Source: Tissierella_A sp964489715
GTDB taxonomy: Bacteria > Bacillota > Clostridia > Tissierellales > Tissierellaceae
Assembly (NCBI GenBank): GCA_964489715.1
Contig: CAZBAK010000002.1
Coordinates: 13,851 to 77,850, forward strand
DNA: 64,000 bases
Direction of reading: 5' to 3'
The notes beneath the pieces were generated by a model. It ran no database searches. It was not told where the DNA came from and saw nothing but the letters and a program-made list of their open reading frames with translations. Made by a program: the position numbers and the translations under genes. Below, piece after piece: positions 9,217-17,088 of the stretch. Numbering within the stretch: the stretch's first letter is position 1; every line of letters starts with the position of its first letter.

Positions 9217-10821
9217 CTACTTTCTATTCTCTATGGTAGCCTTTATAAAGTCCACAAATAGTGGATGTGCATTTGTTGGTCTTGATATAAATTCTGGATG
9301 ATAGTTTACACCTATAAACCAAGGGTGATCCTTTAATTCTACTATTTCAACTAGTCTTTCATCAGGTGATACTCCTGAAACTATAAGTCCGCTTTCAACT
9401 AGCCTTTCTTTATATTCATTGTTTACTTCATATCTATTTATATGTCTTTCATATATGAGTTTTTCATCATATATCTTTTGGGCTAGGGTCCCTTCCTTTA
9501 GCTTGCAAGGAAATAGTCCTAGGCGTAACTCTCCATTTCTAAGATCTAAGTCTGGCTGTTCTGGCCTTAGATCTATAACTGGATAGTCAGTTTCCTCATT
9601 CCATTCAGTACTATCTGCTCCCTTGAAATTTAAAACATTTCTAGCATAGTCTATAACGGCCAGTTGCATTCCAAGTGATATCCCAAAATAAGGAACTTTC
9701 TCTTCTCTGGCATACTTTATAGCTGCAAGTTTACCATCTATTCCCCTGTCATCAAATCCTCCTGGAATAAGTATACCATCTACATCTTCTAATATTTTAT
9801 TACAATTATCACAATCTATATCCCTAGCCTGTATCCACTTGATATTTATATTTACTCCATTTTCTATACCACCATGGTTCAATGACTCTACTACGGAAAT
9901 ATAAGCATCTCTAAGTTCTACATACTTACCTATAAGGGCTATGGTAACTTCACCTTTTAGATTCTTAACCTTTTCTATCAGCTCATGCCAGTGGCTTAAA
10001 TCCAATTCTTCTGTTTTAAGATTTAGATGCTCTATTACAAGTTTAGAAAGTCCCTGCTCTTCAAGCATCAAGGGAATTTCATAAAGTGAATCTGCGTCCA
10101 TATTTTCTATAACTGCAGAAGGATCCAGGTCTGTAAAAAGAGCTAGTTTTTCTTTTATATGATTTTCCAAGGGCATTTCCGTTCTACATATAAGCACATC
10201 AGGTTGAATTCCAATACCCCTTAGCTCCTTAACACTATGTTGAGTTGGCTTGGTCTTTAGTTCTCCCGCCATCTTTAAATAGGGTATAAGTGTTACATGT
10301 ACATACATTACATTTTCTTTTCCCACAAGATATTTAATCTGTCTTATAGCTTCCATAAAGGGTAGGGATTCAATATCTCCTACAGTTCCACCTAATTCAG
10401 TTATGACTACATCTATTTCTCCTTCTTTAGATGCCCTTATCATTCTCTCAGCTATTTCATTGGTAATATGAGGTATTACTTGAACTGTCTTTCCATCATA
10501 TTCTCCATTTCTTTCCTTGTTTAAAACTGACCAATATACTTTTCCTGCTGTTACATTGCTATTTTTGTTTAGATTTACATCTGTAAATCTTTCATAGTGA
10601 CCAAGATCTAAATCTGTCTCTGCCCCATCATCTGTAATAAATACTTCTCCATGTTGGTATGGACTCATATTTCTAGGGTCCACATTTATATATGGATCAA
10701 ATTTTTGTATAGTTACCTTTAAACCTCTACTTTTAAGTAGTTGACCAAGACTTGCTGCTGTTATCCCCTTACCTAGAGATGATACAACTCCCCCGGTTAC
10801 AAATATATACTTAGTTGCCAT
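9217..10821 (-). CDS. pyrG: CTP synthase with a substituted glutaminase active site
   Basis: CTP synthase aminates UTP to CTP, normally with ammonia released from glutamine by its C-terminal glutaminase domain. The synthetase domain looks normal: GGVVSSLGKG (10-19), QHGEVFITDDGAETDLDLGH (56-75) and TELGGTVGDIES (141-152). The glutaminase domain is not. The nucleophile motif, normally GICLGMQ, reads GISLGMQ, with Ser382 encoded by TCA (9678-9676). The preceding glycine motif GGFG reads GGFD (Asp357), while His and Glu of HPEF are kept. The enzyme may therefore depend on free ammonia. The 534-residue length is normal. Start ATG after GAGAGGAA. Monocistronic, with its own terminator. Confidence 0.95.
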   Translation of the reverse strand: MATKYIFVTGGVVSSLGKGITAASLGQLLKSRGLKVTIQKFDPYINVDPRNMSPYQHGEVFITDDGAETDLDLGHYERFTDVNLNKNSNVTAGKVYWSVLNKERNGEYDGKTVQVIPHITNEIAERMIRASKEGEIDVVITELGGTVGDIESLPFMEAIRQIKYLVGKENVMYVHVTLIPYLKMAGELKTKPTQHSVKELRGIGIQPDVLICRTEMPLENHIKEKLALFTDLDPSAVIENMDADSLYEIPLMLEEQGLSKLVIEHLNLKTEELDLSHWHELIEKVKNLKGEVTIALIGKYVELRDAYISVVESLNHGGIENGVNINIKWIQARDIDCDNCNKILEDVDGILIPGGFDDRGIDGKLAAIKYAREEKVPYFGISLGMQLAVIDYARNVLNFKGADSTEWNEETDYPVIDLRPEQPDLDLRNGELRLGLFPCKLKEGTLAQKIYDEKLIYERHINRYEVNNEYKERLVESGLIVSGVSPDERLVEIVELKDHPWFIGVNYHPEFISRPTNAHPLFVDFIKATIENRK

Positions 10822-10917
10822 CTATTCCTCTCTCCTTCTCTTAAATTAACTATATAATCTTATATTAATAAGTTTATATAGTCAAATATTTATAACAATC
10901 ATACTTATAGATCATGC

Positions 10918-10951
10918 TTGTATTATATTATATTTATATTATAATTATAAT
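10918..10951 (+). promoter_or_regulatory. Possible promoter of the 29-residue peptide gene
   Basis: TTGTAT (10918-10923) and TATAAT (10940-10945) are 16 nt apart; a second TATAAT follows at 10946-10951. The region is very AT-rich and must also hold the opposite pyrG promoter, so the exact elements are uncertain. Confidence 0.4.
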
Positions 10952-11040
10952 ATGTAGAAAATTTGTACGAGACTCTTTCTCTTTACAAATCCTTAGCTAT
11001 CCAGATAAACTGGAAGAAATTAAAATGAGGTGTTACTTAT

Positions 11041-11130
11041 ATGAAACGTAAAATGGCTCTGATATTAGCAGCAGTATTTATCCTATCAGCTTTAGTTCCA
11101 GTTGTACTTGGGATAATGTCGCTTATATAA
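11041..11130 (+). CDS. 29-residue hydrophobic membrane peptide, function unknown
   Basis: The sequence encodes a 29-residue peptide beginning MKRKMALILAAV and ending GIMSLI: a basic N-terminus and then one hydrophobic segment long enough to cross the membrane. A GAGGTG site lies about 9 nt before the ATG, an AT-rich promoter-like stretch lies upstream, and a strong hairpin terminator follows 20 nt after the stop. This is the layout of a genuine stand-alone gene. The architecture resembles tiny Firmicute membrane proteins such as the stressosome-linked Prli42, but I cannot show homology by reading. It could also be a toxin-like peptide, though no antisense RNA is evident. Confidence 0.6.
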   Translation: MKRKMALILAAVFILSALVPVVLGIMSLI

Positions 11131-11150
11131 AGCACAAAATAGTTTTAGGC

Positions 11151-11182
11151 AAAAACCCTTAAGTTTTCTTAAGGGTTTTTTT
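11151..11182 (+). terminator. Bidirectional intrinsic terminator
   Basis: AAAAACCCTTAAG and CTTAAGGGTTTTT form a near-perfect stem flanked by A- and T-runs, so it can serve the small peptide gene on the plus strand and the dehydratase gene on the minus strand. Confidence 0.85.
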
Positions 11183-11184
11183 CT

Positions 11185-13071
11185 TTAATTATTTTTTCTC
11201 TTTTCCTCTATTTCCTTATTTACCTCTCTATTGTCCTTGTAAGAGGGAACTATTCTCTTTACCTGAGAGATAAAGTTTTCTATATTATCATCTTTCATTA
11301 GATCCTTAAGCTCCTCTAAGGATTTTAAAAGCAGCTTATAGTCAGTAAAGGTAGGTAGTCCTACAAATATCTTATTGTGAGAAGTATTTGTCAGTCCTTC
11401 TTCCTCTAATAACAATTCTTCATATAGCTTTTCCCCTGGTCTCAGTCCAGTTATCTTAATTGGCATATCAACATCAGGTTCAAAGCCTGAAAGCCTTATA
11501 ACATCTCTGGCAAGATCCATAATTTTCACCGGCTCTCCCATATCAAGAATAAATATCTCTCCACCTTGAGCCATAGACCCTGCCTGAATAACTAATTGAA
11601 CAGCTTCAGGTATTGTCATAAAATATCTTATAATGTCTGGATGAGTAACTGTAACTGGTCCTCCCTCTTCTATCTGCTTTTGAAATAGAGGTATTACACT
11701 TCCATTACTTCCCAGTACATTTCCAAATCTTACAGCTACAAATTCAGTTTCGGAATGGACATTTATAGATTGAATTATCATCTCACAAAGTCTTTTACTG
11801 GCACCCATTATATTGGTTGGATTTACTGCCTTGTCAGTTGAAATCATTACAAATCTTTCAAGTTCGTATTCATCTGATAACTGAGCTAGATTTAAGGTTC
11901 CAAAGACATTGTTTTTTATAGCTTCCTTTGGACTATCTTCCATAAGCGGGACATGTTTATGGGCTGCAGCATGAAAGATTACCTGTGGTTTTTCCATTTC
12001 AAATATTTCCTTTAATCTTTCCCTGTCTCTTATAGATCCTATATAGACCTGTAGGTTTAAATCAGGATGGATTCTATTTAGCTCCATTTGAAGATCATAA
12101 ACACTATTTTCATATATATCTAAAAGTATAAGTCTCTTAGGCTTAAATCCAACAATTTGCCTGCTTAGCTCTGAACCTATAGAACCTCCAGCACCAGTTA
12201 CCATAACTGTCTTATCTGTTATATAAGAGCAAATTTTTTCTAAATCTACCCTTATCTCTTCTCTTCCCAAAACGTCTGAGATCTCTACATCTCTAATTTC
12301 TTTTATACTTACCTTTCCATCTATTAATTCATAGATTCCTGGTAGCATCTTTAGCTTACATCTAGTTTCTTTACAATTATCCAGTATTTCCTTGATCTCT
12401 TCTTTTGAAGCTGAAGGCATGGCAATTATTATTTCATCTATAAAATACTCTTCAGTAACACGTAGGATATCCTTTCTTCCACCTACTACCTTTACTCCAT
12501 TTATAGTACTACCCTTTTTAGTCTTATCGTCATCGATAATGGCAATAGGTTCAGAATTTAATTTTTCATGATTTCTAAACTCACGAATCACCATGGCTCC
12601 AGCATCTCCTGCACCTACTATAAGAACTCTTTTTTTGCTCTTTTTCATCTCTCTTTTTCTGAGTCTGGAAATTATATTCTCCTTACTCAAGACTCTGCAA
12701 CTAAATCTCATACCACCTATTAAAAACATTTCTAAAAGTGTAACTATGGCATAAACTCCCCTAGGAAGATTGCTCTGGGTTATAAACAAGAAGCTTATAG
12801 TAATAGAATTTGATATAATTATAGCCAGGACTATATTTCTAAGCTCCTTTACACTGGCATATTTCCATAGAGTATTGTACATGTTGAAAAAGTTAAATAC
12901 AGCAAGTTTGATTACAGTTATAAAAAGAGCCATTTTTATATATACATCAAAGTAGACCATAAACTTAGGTGTAATACTATCAAATCTTAGATATAGAGCT
13001 AGTATATAGGCTATATTTATAAGTAATATATCTCCTAGTATAAATTTTATTTTACTTCTTTTATTTTCCAT
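11185..13071 (-). CDS. Membrane-bound nucleotide-sugar 4,6-dehydratase (PglF/WbpM/CapD family)
   Basis: Such enzymes convert UDP-GlcNAc to a 4-keto-6-deoxy sugar, the first step to diacetamido-sugars used in capsules, glycoproteins or cell-wall glycans. Seen in order: four membrane segments within the first 120 residues; a CoA-binding-like Rossmann domain with GAGDAG at 153-158; and the catalytic SDR domain with VTGAGGSIGS at 291-300, STDK at 411-414 and MGASK at 422-426. In this family the usual SDR tyrosine is a methionine, as here. The 628 length is typical. It stands alone, away from any glycan cluster. The exact sugar product is inferred from the family. Confidence 0.9.
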   Translation of the reverse strand: MENKRSKIKFILGDILLINIAYILALYLRFDSITPKFMVYFDVYIKMALFITVIKLAVFNFFNMYNTLWKYASVKELRNIVLAIIISNSITISFLFITQSNLPRGVYAIVTLLEMFLIGGMRFSCRVLSKENIISRLRKREMKKSKKRVLIVGAGDAGAMVIREFRNHEKLNSEPIAIIDDDKTKKGSTINGVKVVGGRKDILRVTEEYFIDEIIIAMPSASKEEIKEILDNCKETRCKLKMLPGIYELIDGKVSIKEIRDVEISDVLGREEIRVDLEKICSYITDKTVMVTGAGGSIGSELSRQIVGFKPKRLILLDIYENSVYDLQMELNRIHPDLNLQVYIGSIRDRERLKEIFEMEKPQVIFHAAAHKHVPLMEDSPKEAIKNNVFGTLNLAQLSDEYELERFVMISTDKAVNPTNIMGASKRLCEMIIQSINVHSETEFVAVRFGNVLGSNGSVIPLFQKQIEEGGPVTVTHPDIIRYFMTIPEAVQLVIQAGSMAQGGEIFILDMGEPVKIMDLARDVIRLSGFEPDVDMPIKITGLRPGEKLYEELLLEEEGLTNTSHNKIFVGLPTFTDYKLLLKSLEELKDLMKDDNIENFISQVKRIVPSYKDNREVNKEIEEKRKNN

Positions 13072-13269
13072 TATTTTGATCCTTCTTTCCTTTATGTATT
13101 ACTACTGATTCATTATATCATAAATTATTTACTTTTTCCCACTTAGTCTCTATTAATATTTATAAGAAAGACAAATTTTAGCTATTTCAAGAAGAATGTA
13201 ACTATTAAAAATAGTGCAAATAATCTCTTATTATGATACAATTATTCAATATATAAAGGAGGAGAAAAT

Positions 13270-14385
13270 ATGATAATAGGAATTCCAAAGGAAATAAAGT
13301 CGCAGGAAAATAGAGTTTCCCTAACTCCTGCTGGAGTAGATGCATTTAAAAGAGCAGGTCATAGTGTATTGGTGGAAAAAGGAGCCGGAATTGGAGCTGG
13401 TTTTCTAGACCTTGAATACAAAGAATTCGGTGCAGAGATTATAGATAGTAGGGATGAGGTTTGGGAAAAGGCAGATATGATTTTAAAGGTTAAGGAACCC
13501 TTAAAGGAAGAATTCAAGTTCTTTAGAGATGATCTTATAATCTTTACCTATTTACATCTTGCAAATGAATTAGATCTGACAAAATCTCTTGTAGATTCTA
13601 AAACCACAGCTATAGCCTATGAAACTGTTCAATTAGAAAATAGGACTCTTCCTCTATTGACACCTATGAGTGAAATTGCTGGAAGAATGGCAGTTCAACA
13701 CGGGGCAATATATTTAGAAAAAATTTACGGTGGTAAAGGTAAACTTATAGACGGTGTTCCAGGAGTGCCTCCTGCTCACGTGGTTGTAGTAGGTGCAGGT
13801 ATAGTGGGTACTGGAGCTATAAGGCGAGCAATAGGCCTAGGAGCTAGGGTTACAGTTCTAGATATAGATATAAACCGCCTTACTTATCTTGGAGAAGTAT
13901 TTATGGGTAGAATCGAAACACTTTATTCAAATAATTACAATATGACCAAGGCCATAGAGTCAGCAGATTTAGTAGTAGGAGCTGTACTTATACCTGGTTC
14001 AAGAGCACCTAAGCTCATAACTGAAGATATGGTAAAAAACATGGAAGCTGGAAGCGTTATTGTTGACGTTGCCATAGACCAGGGTGGATGTGTGGAAACC
14101 ATTGAAAGTGCTACATCCCATGATAATCCTATATTTGTAATTCACGATATAATTCACTATGCAGTTGCAAACATACCAGGAGCAGTGGCGCAGACTTCAA
14201 CTCTTGCCCTTACCAATGTTACCCTTCCCTATGCCCTTAGAATTGCAAATATGGGTTGGAAAGAAGCTGCTAAGGCTGATAAGGCTCTAGCTAAGGGTGT
14301 AAACATAGCCCAGGGACAGGTAGTTTACCAGGCTGTTGCTGAAACATTTAATATGGAATATAAATCTCTAGAAGATATAATTTAA
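13270..14385 (+). CDS. ald: Alanine dehydrogenase
   Basis: NAD-dependent oxidative deamination of L-alanine to pyruvate and ammonia (or the reverse), a key step in amino-acid fermentation. Seen: N-terminal MIIGIPKEIKSQENRVSLTP with the pyruvate-binding Arg15, Lys75 in KVKEP and His96 in YLHLANE, all at the standard family positions, and the Rossmann loop VVGAGIVGTGA near 172-182. The length of 371 is normal. ATG follows AAAGGAGGAG. It is a single gene with its own hairpin terminator. No amino-acid-sensing leader is visible upstream. Confidence 0.96.
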   Translation: MIIGIPKEIKSQENRVSLTPAGVDAFKRAGHSVLVEKGAGIGAGFLDLEYKEFGAEIIDSRDEVWEKADMILKVKEPLKEEFKFFRDDLIIFTYLHLANELDLTKSLVDSKTTAIAYETVQLENRTLPLLTPMSEIAGRMAVQHGAIYLEKIYGGKGKLIDGVPGVPPAHVVVVGAGIVGTGAIRRAIGLGARVTVLDIDINRLTYLGEVFMGRIETLYSNNYNMTKAIESADLVVGAVLIPGSRAPKLITEDMVKNMEAGSVIVDVAIDQGGCVETIESATSHDNPIFVIHDIIHYAVANIPGAVAQTSTLALTNVTLPYALRIANMGWKEAAKADKALAKGVNIAQGQVVYQAVAETFNMEYKSLEDII

Positions 14386-14427
14386 AAGTTAAGATCAATA
14401 TATTTTTTATATTGATCTTAACTTTTA
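14384..14427 (+). terminator. Intrinsic terminator of ald
   Basis: AAAAGTTAAGATCAATAT pairs perfectly with its reverse complement around a short loop, followed by T-rich sequence. Confidence 0.85.
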
Positions 14428-14461
14428 TTTAAATAGAAGAAATATTTGAAAGGAGGATTTT

Positions 14462-14848
14462 TTGAATACAACACTATTGGCAGTTAATGGAACACTAATG
14501 AGGGACCTAGAGTTAAATAAAAATCTTATCAATATAGGAGCAAGCTATGTCAGAGAAGACCGGACTGATAAGTGTTATAGACTATGGAGTATAGACGATA
14601 TACACCCTGCCATGATAAGAGTAGAAGATGCTGGCAATAATATTGACCTAGAAATATGGAAAGTTCCCAACGAAAGCTTGGCAAGCTTGCTTTTAAATGA
14701 GCCTCCAGGATTGGCTATTGGCAAAGTTATACTAGAAGATAAAAGTATGGTATTAGGAGTAATTGGAGAGTCTATTCTATGCCAGGGAAAATTAGAAATA
14801 ACTGAACATGGGGGATGGCGTTCCTATATGGAAAAGAAGGCTAAATAG
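14462..14848 (+). CDS. Stand-alone allophanate hydrolase C-terminal-like domain
   Basis: A 128-residue protein that matches the small C-terminal domain of allophanate hydrolase (AtzF/DUR type, gamma-glutamylcyclotransferase-like fold). Seen: LLAVNGTLMRDLELN at the N-terminus, YRLWSID, IEVEVW-like IDLEIWKVP, and the signature ITEHGGWRSYM at the end. In AtzF this domain handles the N-carboxycarbamate intermediate. Here the amidase domain is absent and there are no urea genes nearby, so its substrate is unknown. The start is a TTG 6 nt after AAAGGAGGA. It lies 77 nt after ald, separated by a terminator, so it probably has its own weak promoter or depends on read-through. Confidence 0.75.
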   Translation: MNTTLLAVNGTLMRDLELNKNLINIGASYVREDRTDKCYRLWSIDDIHPAMIRVEDAGNNIDLEIWKVPNESLASLLLNEPPGLAIGKVILEDKSMVLGVIGESILCQGKLEITEHGGWRSYMEKKAK

Positions 14849-14861
14849 CCTTATAAAACTA

Positions 14862-14917
14862 GAAAAGCTTTAAGAATTTAAATCTATTTTTATAGATTTA
14901 AATTCCTAAAGCTTTTT
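14862..14917. terminator. Long bidirectional terminator between convergent genes
   Basis: A 24-bp nearly perfect stem (AAAAGCTTTAAGAATTTAAA with its complement) ends both the domain gene on the plus strand and the HAD gene on the minus strand. Confidence 0.8.
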
Positions 14918-14931
14918 AACTCTAGTAGAGC

Positions 14932-15714
14932 TTATATTTGCTTTAATATATTATATACTCCTTCTTCATTGTTTGTAAAGTCTGATACATTATGGAAATT
15001 TTCCAAGAGAAGGGGGTCGCTATTTTTCATAGCTATACCCTTTCCAGCAAATTCTAACATGCTTAAATCATTATAACTATTGCCTATGGCCAGTATATTT
15101 TCACTCTTTATATTTAAATGCTTTTTCAAGATCTTAAGACCTTCAGCCTTTGATATTCCCTTTGGTATAAATTCAACTGCTCCAGGAATAGCTGTTGTTG
15201 TTTCCACATCTAAATAACTAAATTTATTTAATTCTTTTTCTGTTATCTCTTTTTTAAAGTAAATAAGCAGTAGATTTATATCTTCTTTTATATCCTTTTC
15301 TAGATTCTCTACAATCTTATACTTAACTCCTATCTTATGGGCTATCTTATCATTTATTTTGCTTTCAACATTTGTATAAAATATATCATCTATAAAGGCT
15401 AGAGTATATAGGTTATTCAATTCCCCATAGTCTAGAACTTCTTTTACATACTCAATTGGAAACTTACAATTCTTTATTTCCCTACCATCTCCTAGGACCA
15501 CCTTACATCCATTATGAGAAATTATAGGAAGATCTAGGCCTATTTGTTTCATTATCTTCTTAGCTCCAGCGTGAGCCCTGCCAGTTACTAGGGATATTTC
15601 TATATCCCTCTTTTTAAGATCCTTTATTATATCAATGGTCTTTTGGGAAACTTTTAATTTATCATCTATAAGTGTACCATCTATATCTATGGCAATTAAC
15701 TTTATATCTTTCAT
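14932..15714 (-). CDS. HAD-superfamily phosphatase, Cof type
   Basis: A cytoplasmic phosphatase of the Cof subfamily, acting on sugar phosphates, nucleotides or cofactors such as pyridoxal or flavin phosphates. Seen: motif I IDIDGTLIDD at about 8-17 (catalytic aspartates), motif II SLVTGR near 40, and motif IV IGNSYNDLSML near 211-221, with a Cof-type cap between. 260 residues is normal. It begins 2 nt after the MFS gene's stop on the same strand, with the GAGGAGAG site inside that gene's end, so the two are coupled. The substrate cannot be told from sequence. Confidence 0.88.
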   Translation of the reverse strand: MKDIKLIAIDIDGTLIDDKLKVSQKTIDIIKDLKKRDIEISLVTGRAHAGAKKIMKQIGLDLPIISHNGCKVVLGDGREIKNCKFPIEYVKEVLDYGELNNLYTLAFIDDIFYTNVESKINDKIAHKIGVKYKIVENLEKDIKEDINLLLIYFKKEITEKELNKFSYLDVETTTAIPGAVEFIPKGISKAEGLKILKKHLNIKSENILAIGNSYNDLSMLEFAGKGIAMKNSDPLLLENFHNVSDFTNNEEGVYNILKQI

Positions 15715-15716
15715 AT

Positions 15717-16901
15717 TTAAATCTCTCCTCTTCTAGTCCTAAAATAATTATAAGCTGATAGGATAAAAGCTATACTTAGTGATATAGCCGCAATTAAAAA
15801 GGGCATCTTACTGCTTATACTATAGGAAAATCCAGCTACTATAGCCCCAGTCATCTCTCCTAGGGATTTCATAGCATTGAATATACCAGTCATAAATCCA
15901 ATATCTTTCATTTCCCCCTCTACAGCAAAGCCTTGCAGGATTGGAAGTAATATAGTATATAGGGTAAAAAATAAAAAACTATAGAGGAAAAATGGTAGCC
16001 TAGAGGAATTTAGAAATAGAAGATAGGCAAATATTCCATTAAAGAGCAGTATAAAGACCATGGATTTTTTTATATCTGTCTTTTTTATAATCCAAACATT
16101 TATACTTAAATTGGCTATCAATCCTATTATACCAACTATTGCCTTCCAAATACCATTTACAATTGGGGGCATATTGAGTTCTGCCTTTAAATAGTAATTA
16201 AATGCATTATTGTTACCACTATAGGCTATACCAACAAAGAAGGTAATAAGTAAAAATATCACTATCCATATATTAAATACTCCCTCAGTTTCTTTAGCAT
16301 CCCTTACTATATTCCAAATAAATTTAGTCTTTCTGCTAGTGTCTCCAAGGCTATGTGGATTAGTTTCATCTATAAATAATCTTATCCCCAAAGACAGCAC
16401 TATCATTAACAAGCCCTGGATAAGAAAAACTGTCTGAGGAGTAAAGTATCCTAAGAGTCCGCCTAGTAGAAAACCTATGGCAGAACAAACACTAAGAATA
16501 GCTGAATACCTTGCCATTACAAGCTTTTTATTCTCTTCATTACTTACATCCACCAGGGCAGACATAAAGCCTACATGAAAGCCTCCTGCAGCTGCTCCTG
16601 CTAACAATCTTAAAACAAGTATTCCAAAGACAGAAGTTACCAGGGAAAAACTCATCTGAACAATCCCATATAAAAATGTAGCCAGGATCAATGTTGTCTT
16701 TCTCTTTCCCTTATCTCCTATACTACCCCAAATTGGCGCAGTTATAAATATTGCAAATACCATAGCTGCATAGGATGTTCCAAATATATGATCAGGTAAA
16801 TTTAAGCCTGTAAAATAGGAAGGTGTTACAGGATGGTGAAGATTTACCAGTATCCATAAAACACCACTTAAAAACAAGATCTTTTTAGCTTGATTTTTCA
16901 T
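15717..16901 (-). CDS. Major facilitator superfamily transporter
   Basis: About twelve hydrophobic segments in 394 residues, with the MFS loop 2-3 signature SIGDKGKRKTTL near residue 60, mark this as an MFS membrane transporter. Substrate unknown; the resemblance in layout is to small-molecule or drug efflux members. It overlaps in translation with a HAD phosphatase downstream, which hints that the pair may handle a common phosphorylated or phosphorylatable compound, but this is only inference. ATG follows a weak TTGGAG site. Confidence 0.85.
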   Translation of the reverse strand: MKNQAKKILFLSGVLWILVNLHHPVTPSYFTGLNLPDHIFGTSYAAMVFAIFITAPIWGSIGDKGKRKTTLILATFLYGIVQMSFSLVTSVFGILVLRLLAGAAAGGFHVGFMSALVDVSNEENKKLVMARYSAILSVCSAIGFLLGGLLGYFTPQTVFLIQGLLMIVLSLGIRLFIDETNPHSLGDTSRKTKFIWNIVRDAKETEGVFNIWIVIFLLITFFVGIAYSGNNNAFNYYLKAELNMPPIVNGIWKAIVGIIGLIANLSINVWIIKKTDIKKSMVFILLFNGIFAYLLFLNSSRLPFFLYSFLFFTLYTILLPILQGFAVEGEMKDIGFMTGIFNAMKSLGEMTGAIVAGFSYSISSKMPFLIAAISLSIAFILSAYNYFRTRRGEI

Positions 16902-17021
16902 AAAACTCCAACTTTCTAAACTTCTATATTCTTAATCATATTATAGCATAAGATCCCCTAGCTTTCTTACTATCTGGACATTGGGATCAAAGGCGAATTA
17001 AATATACAATTATTTTTCTAT

Positions 17022-17051
17022 GTAGGGGAGATCTTAGATCTCCCGGCTTTT
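17022..17051 (+). repeat. 30-bp palindrome-containing repeat, left copy
   Basis: GTAGGGGAGATCTTAGATCT followed by CCCGGCTTTT. The core GGGAGATCT-T-AGATCTCCC is a perfect palindrome. An identical copy in inverted orientation stands at 18471-18500, on the other side of the serpin gene. The T-run side of each copy faces inward. Confidence 0.9.
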
Positions 17052-17088
17052 CTTTAAAGTGAAAATATGATTTATATGGAAGAAACTC

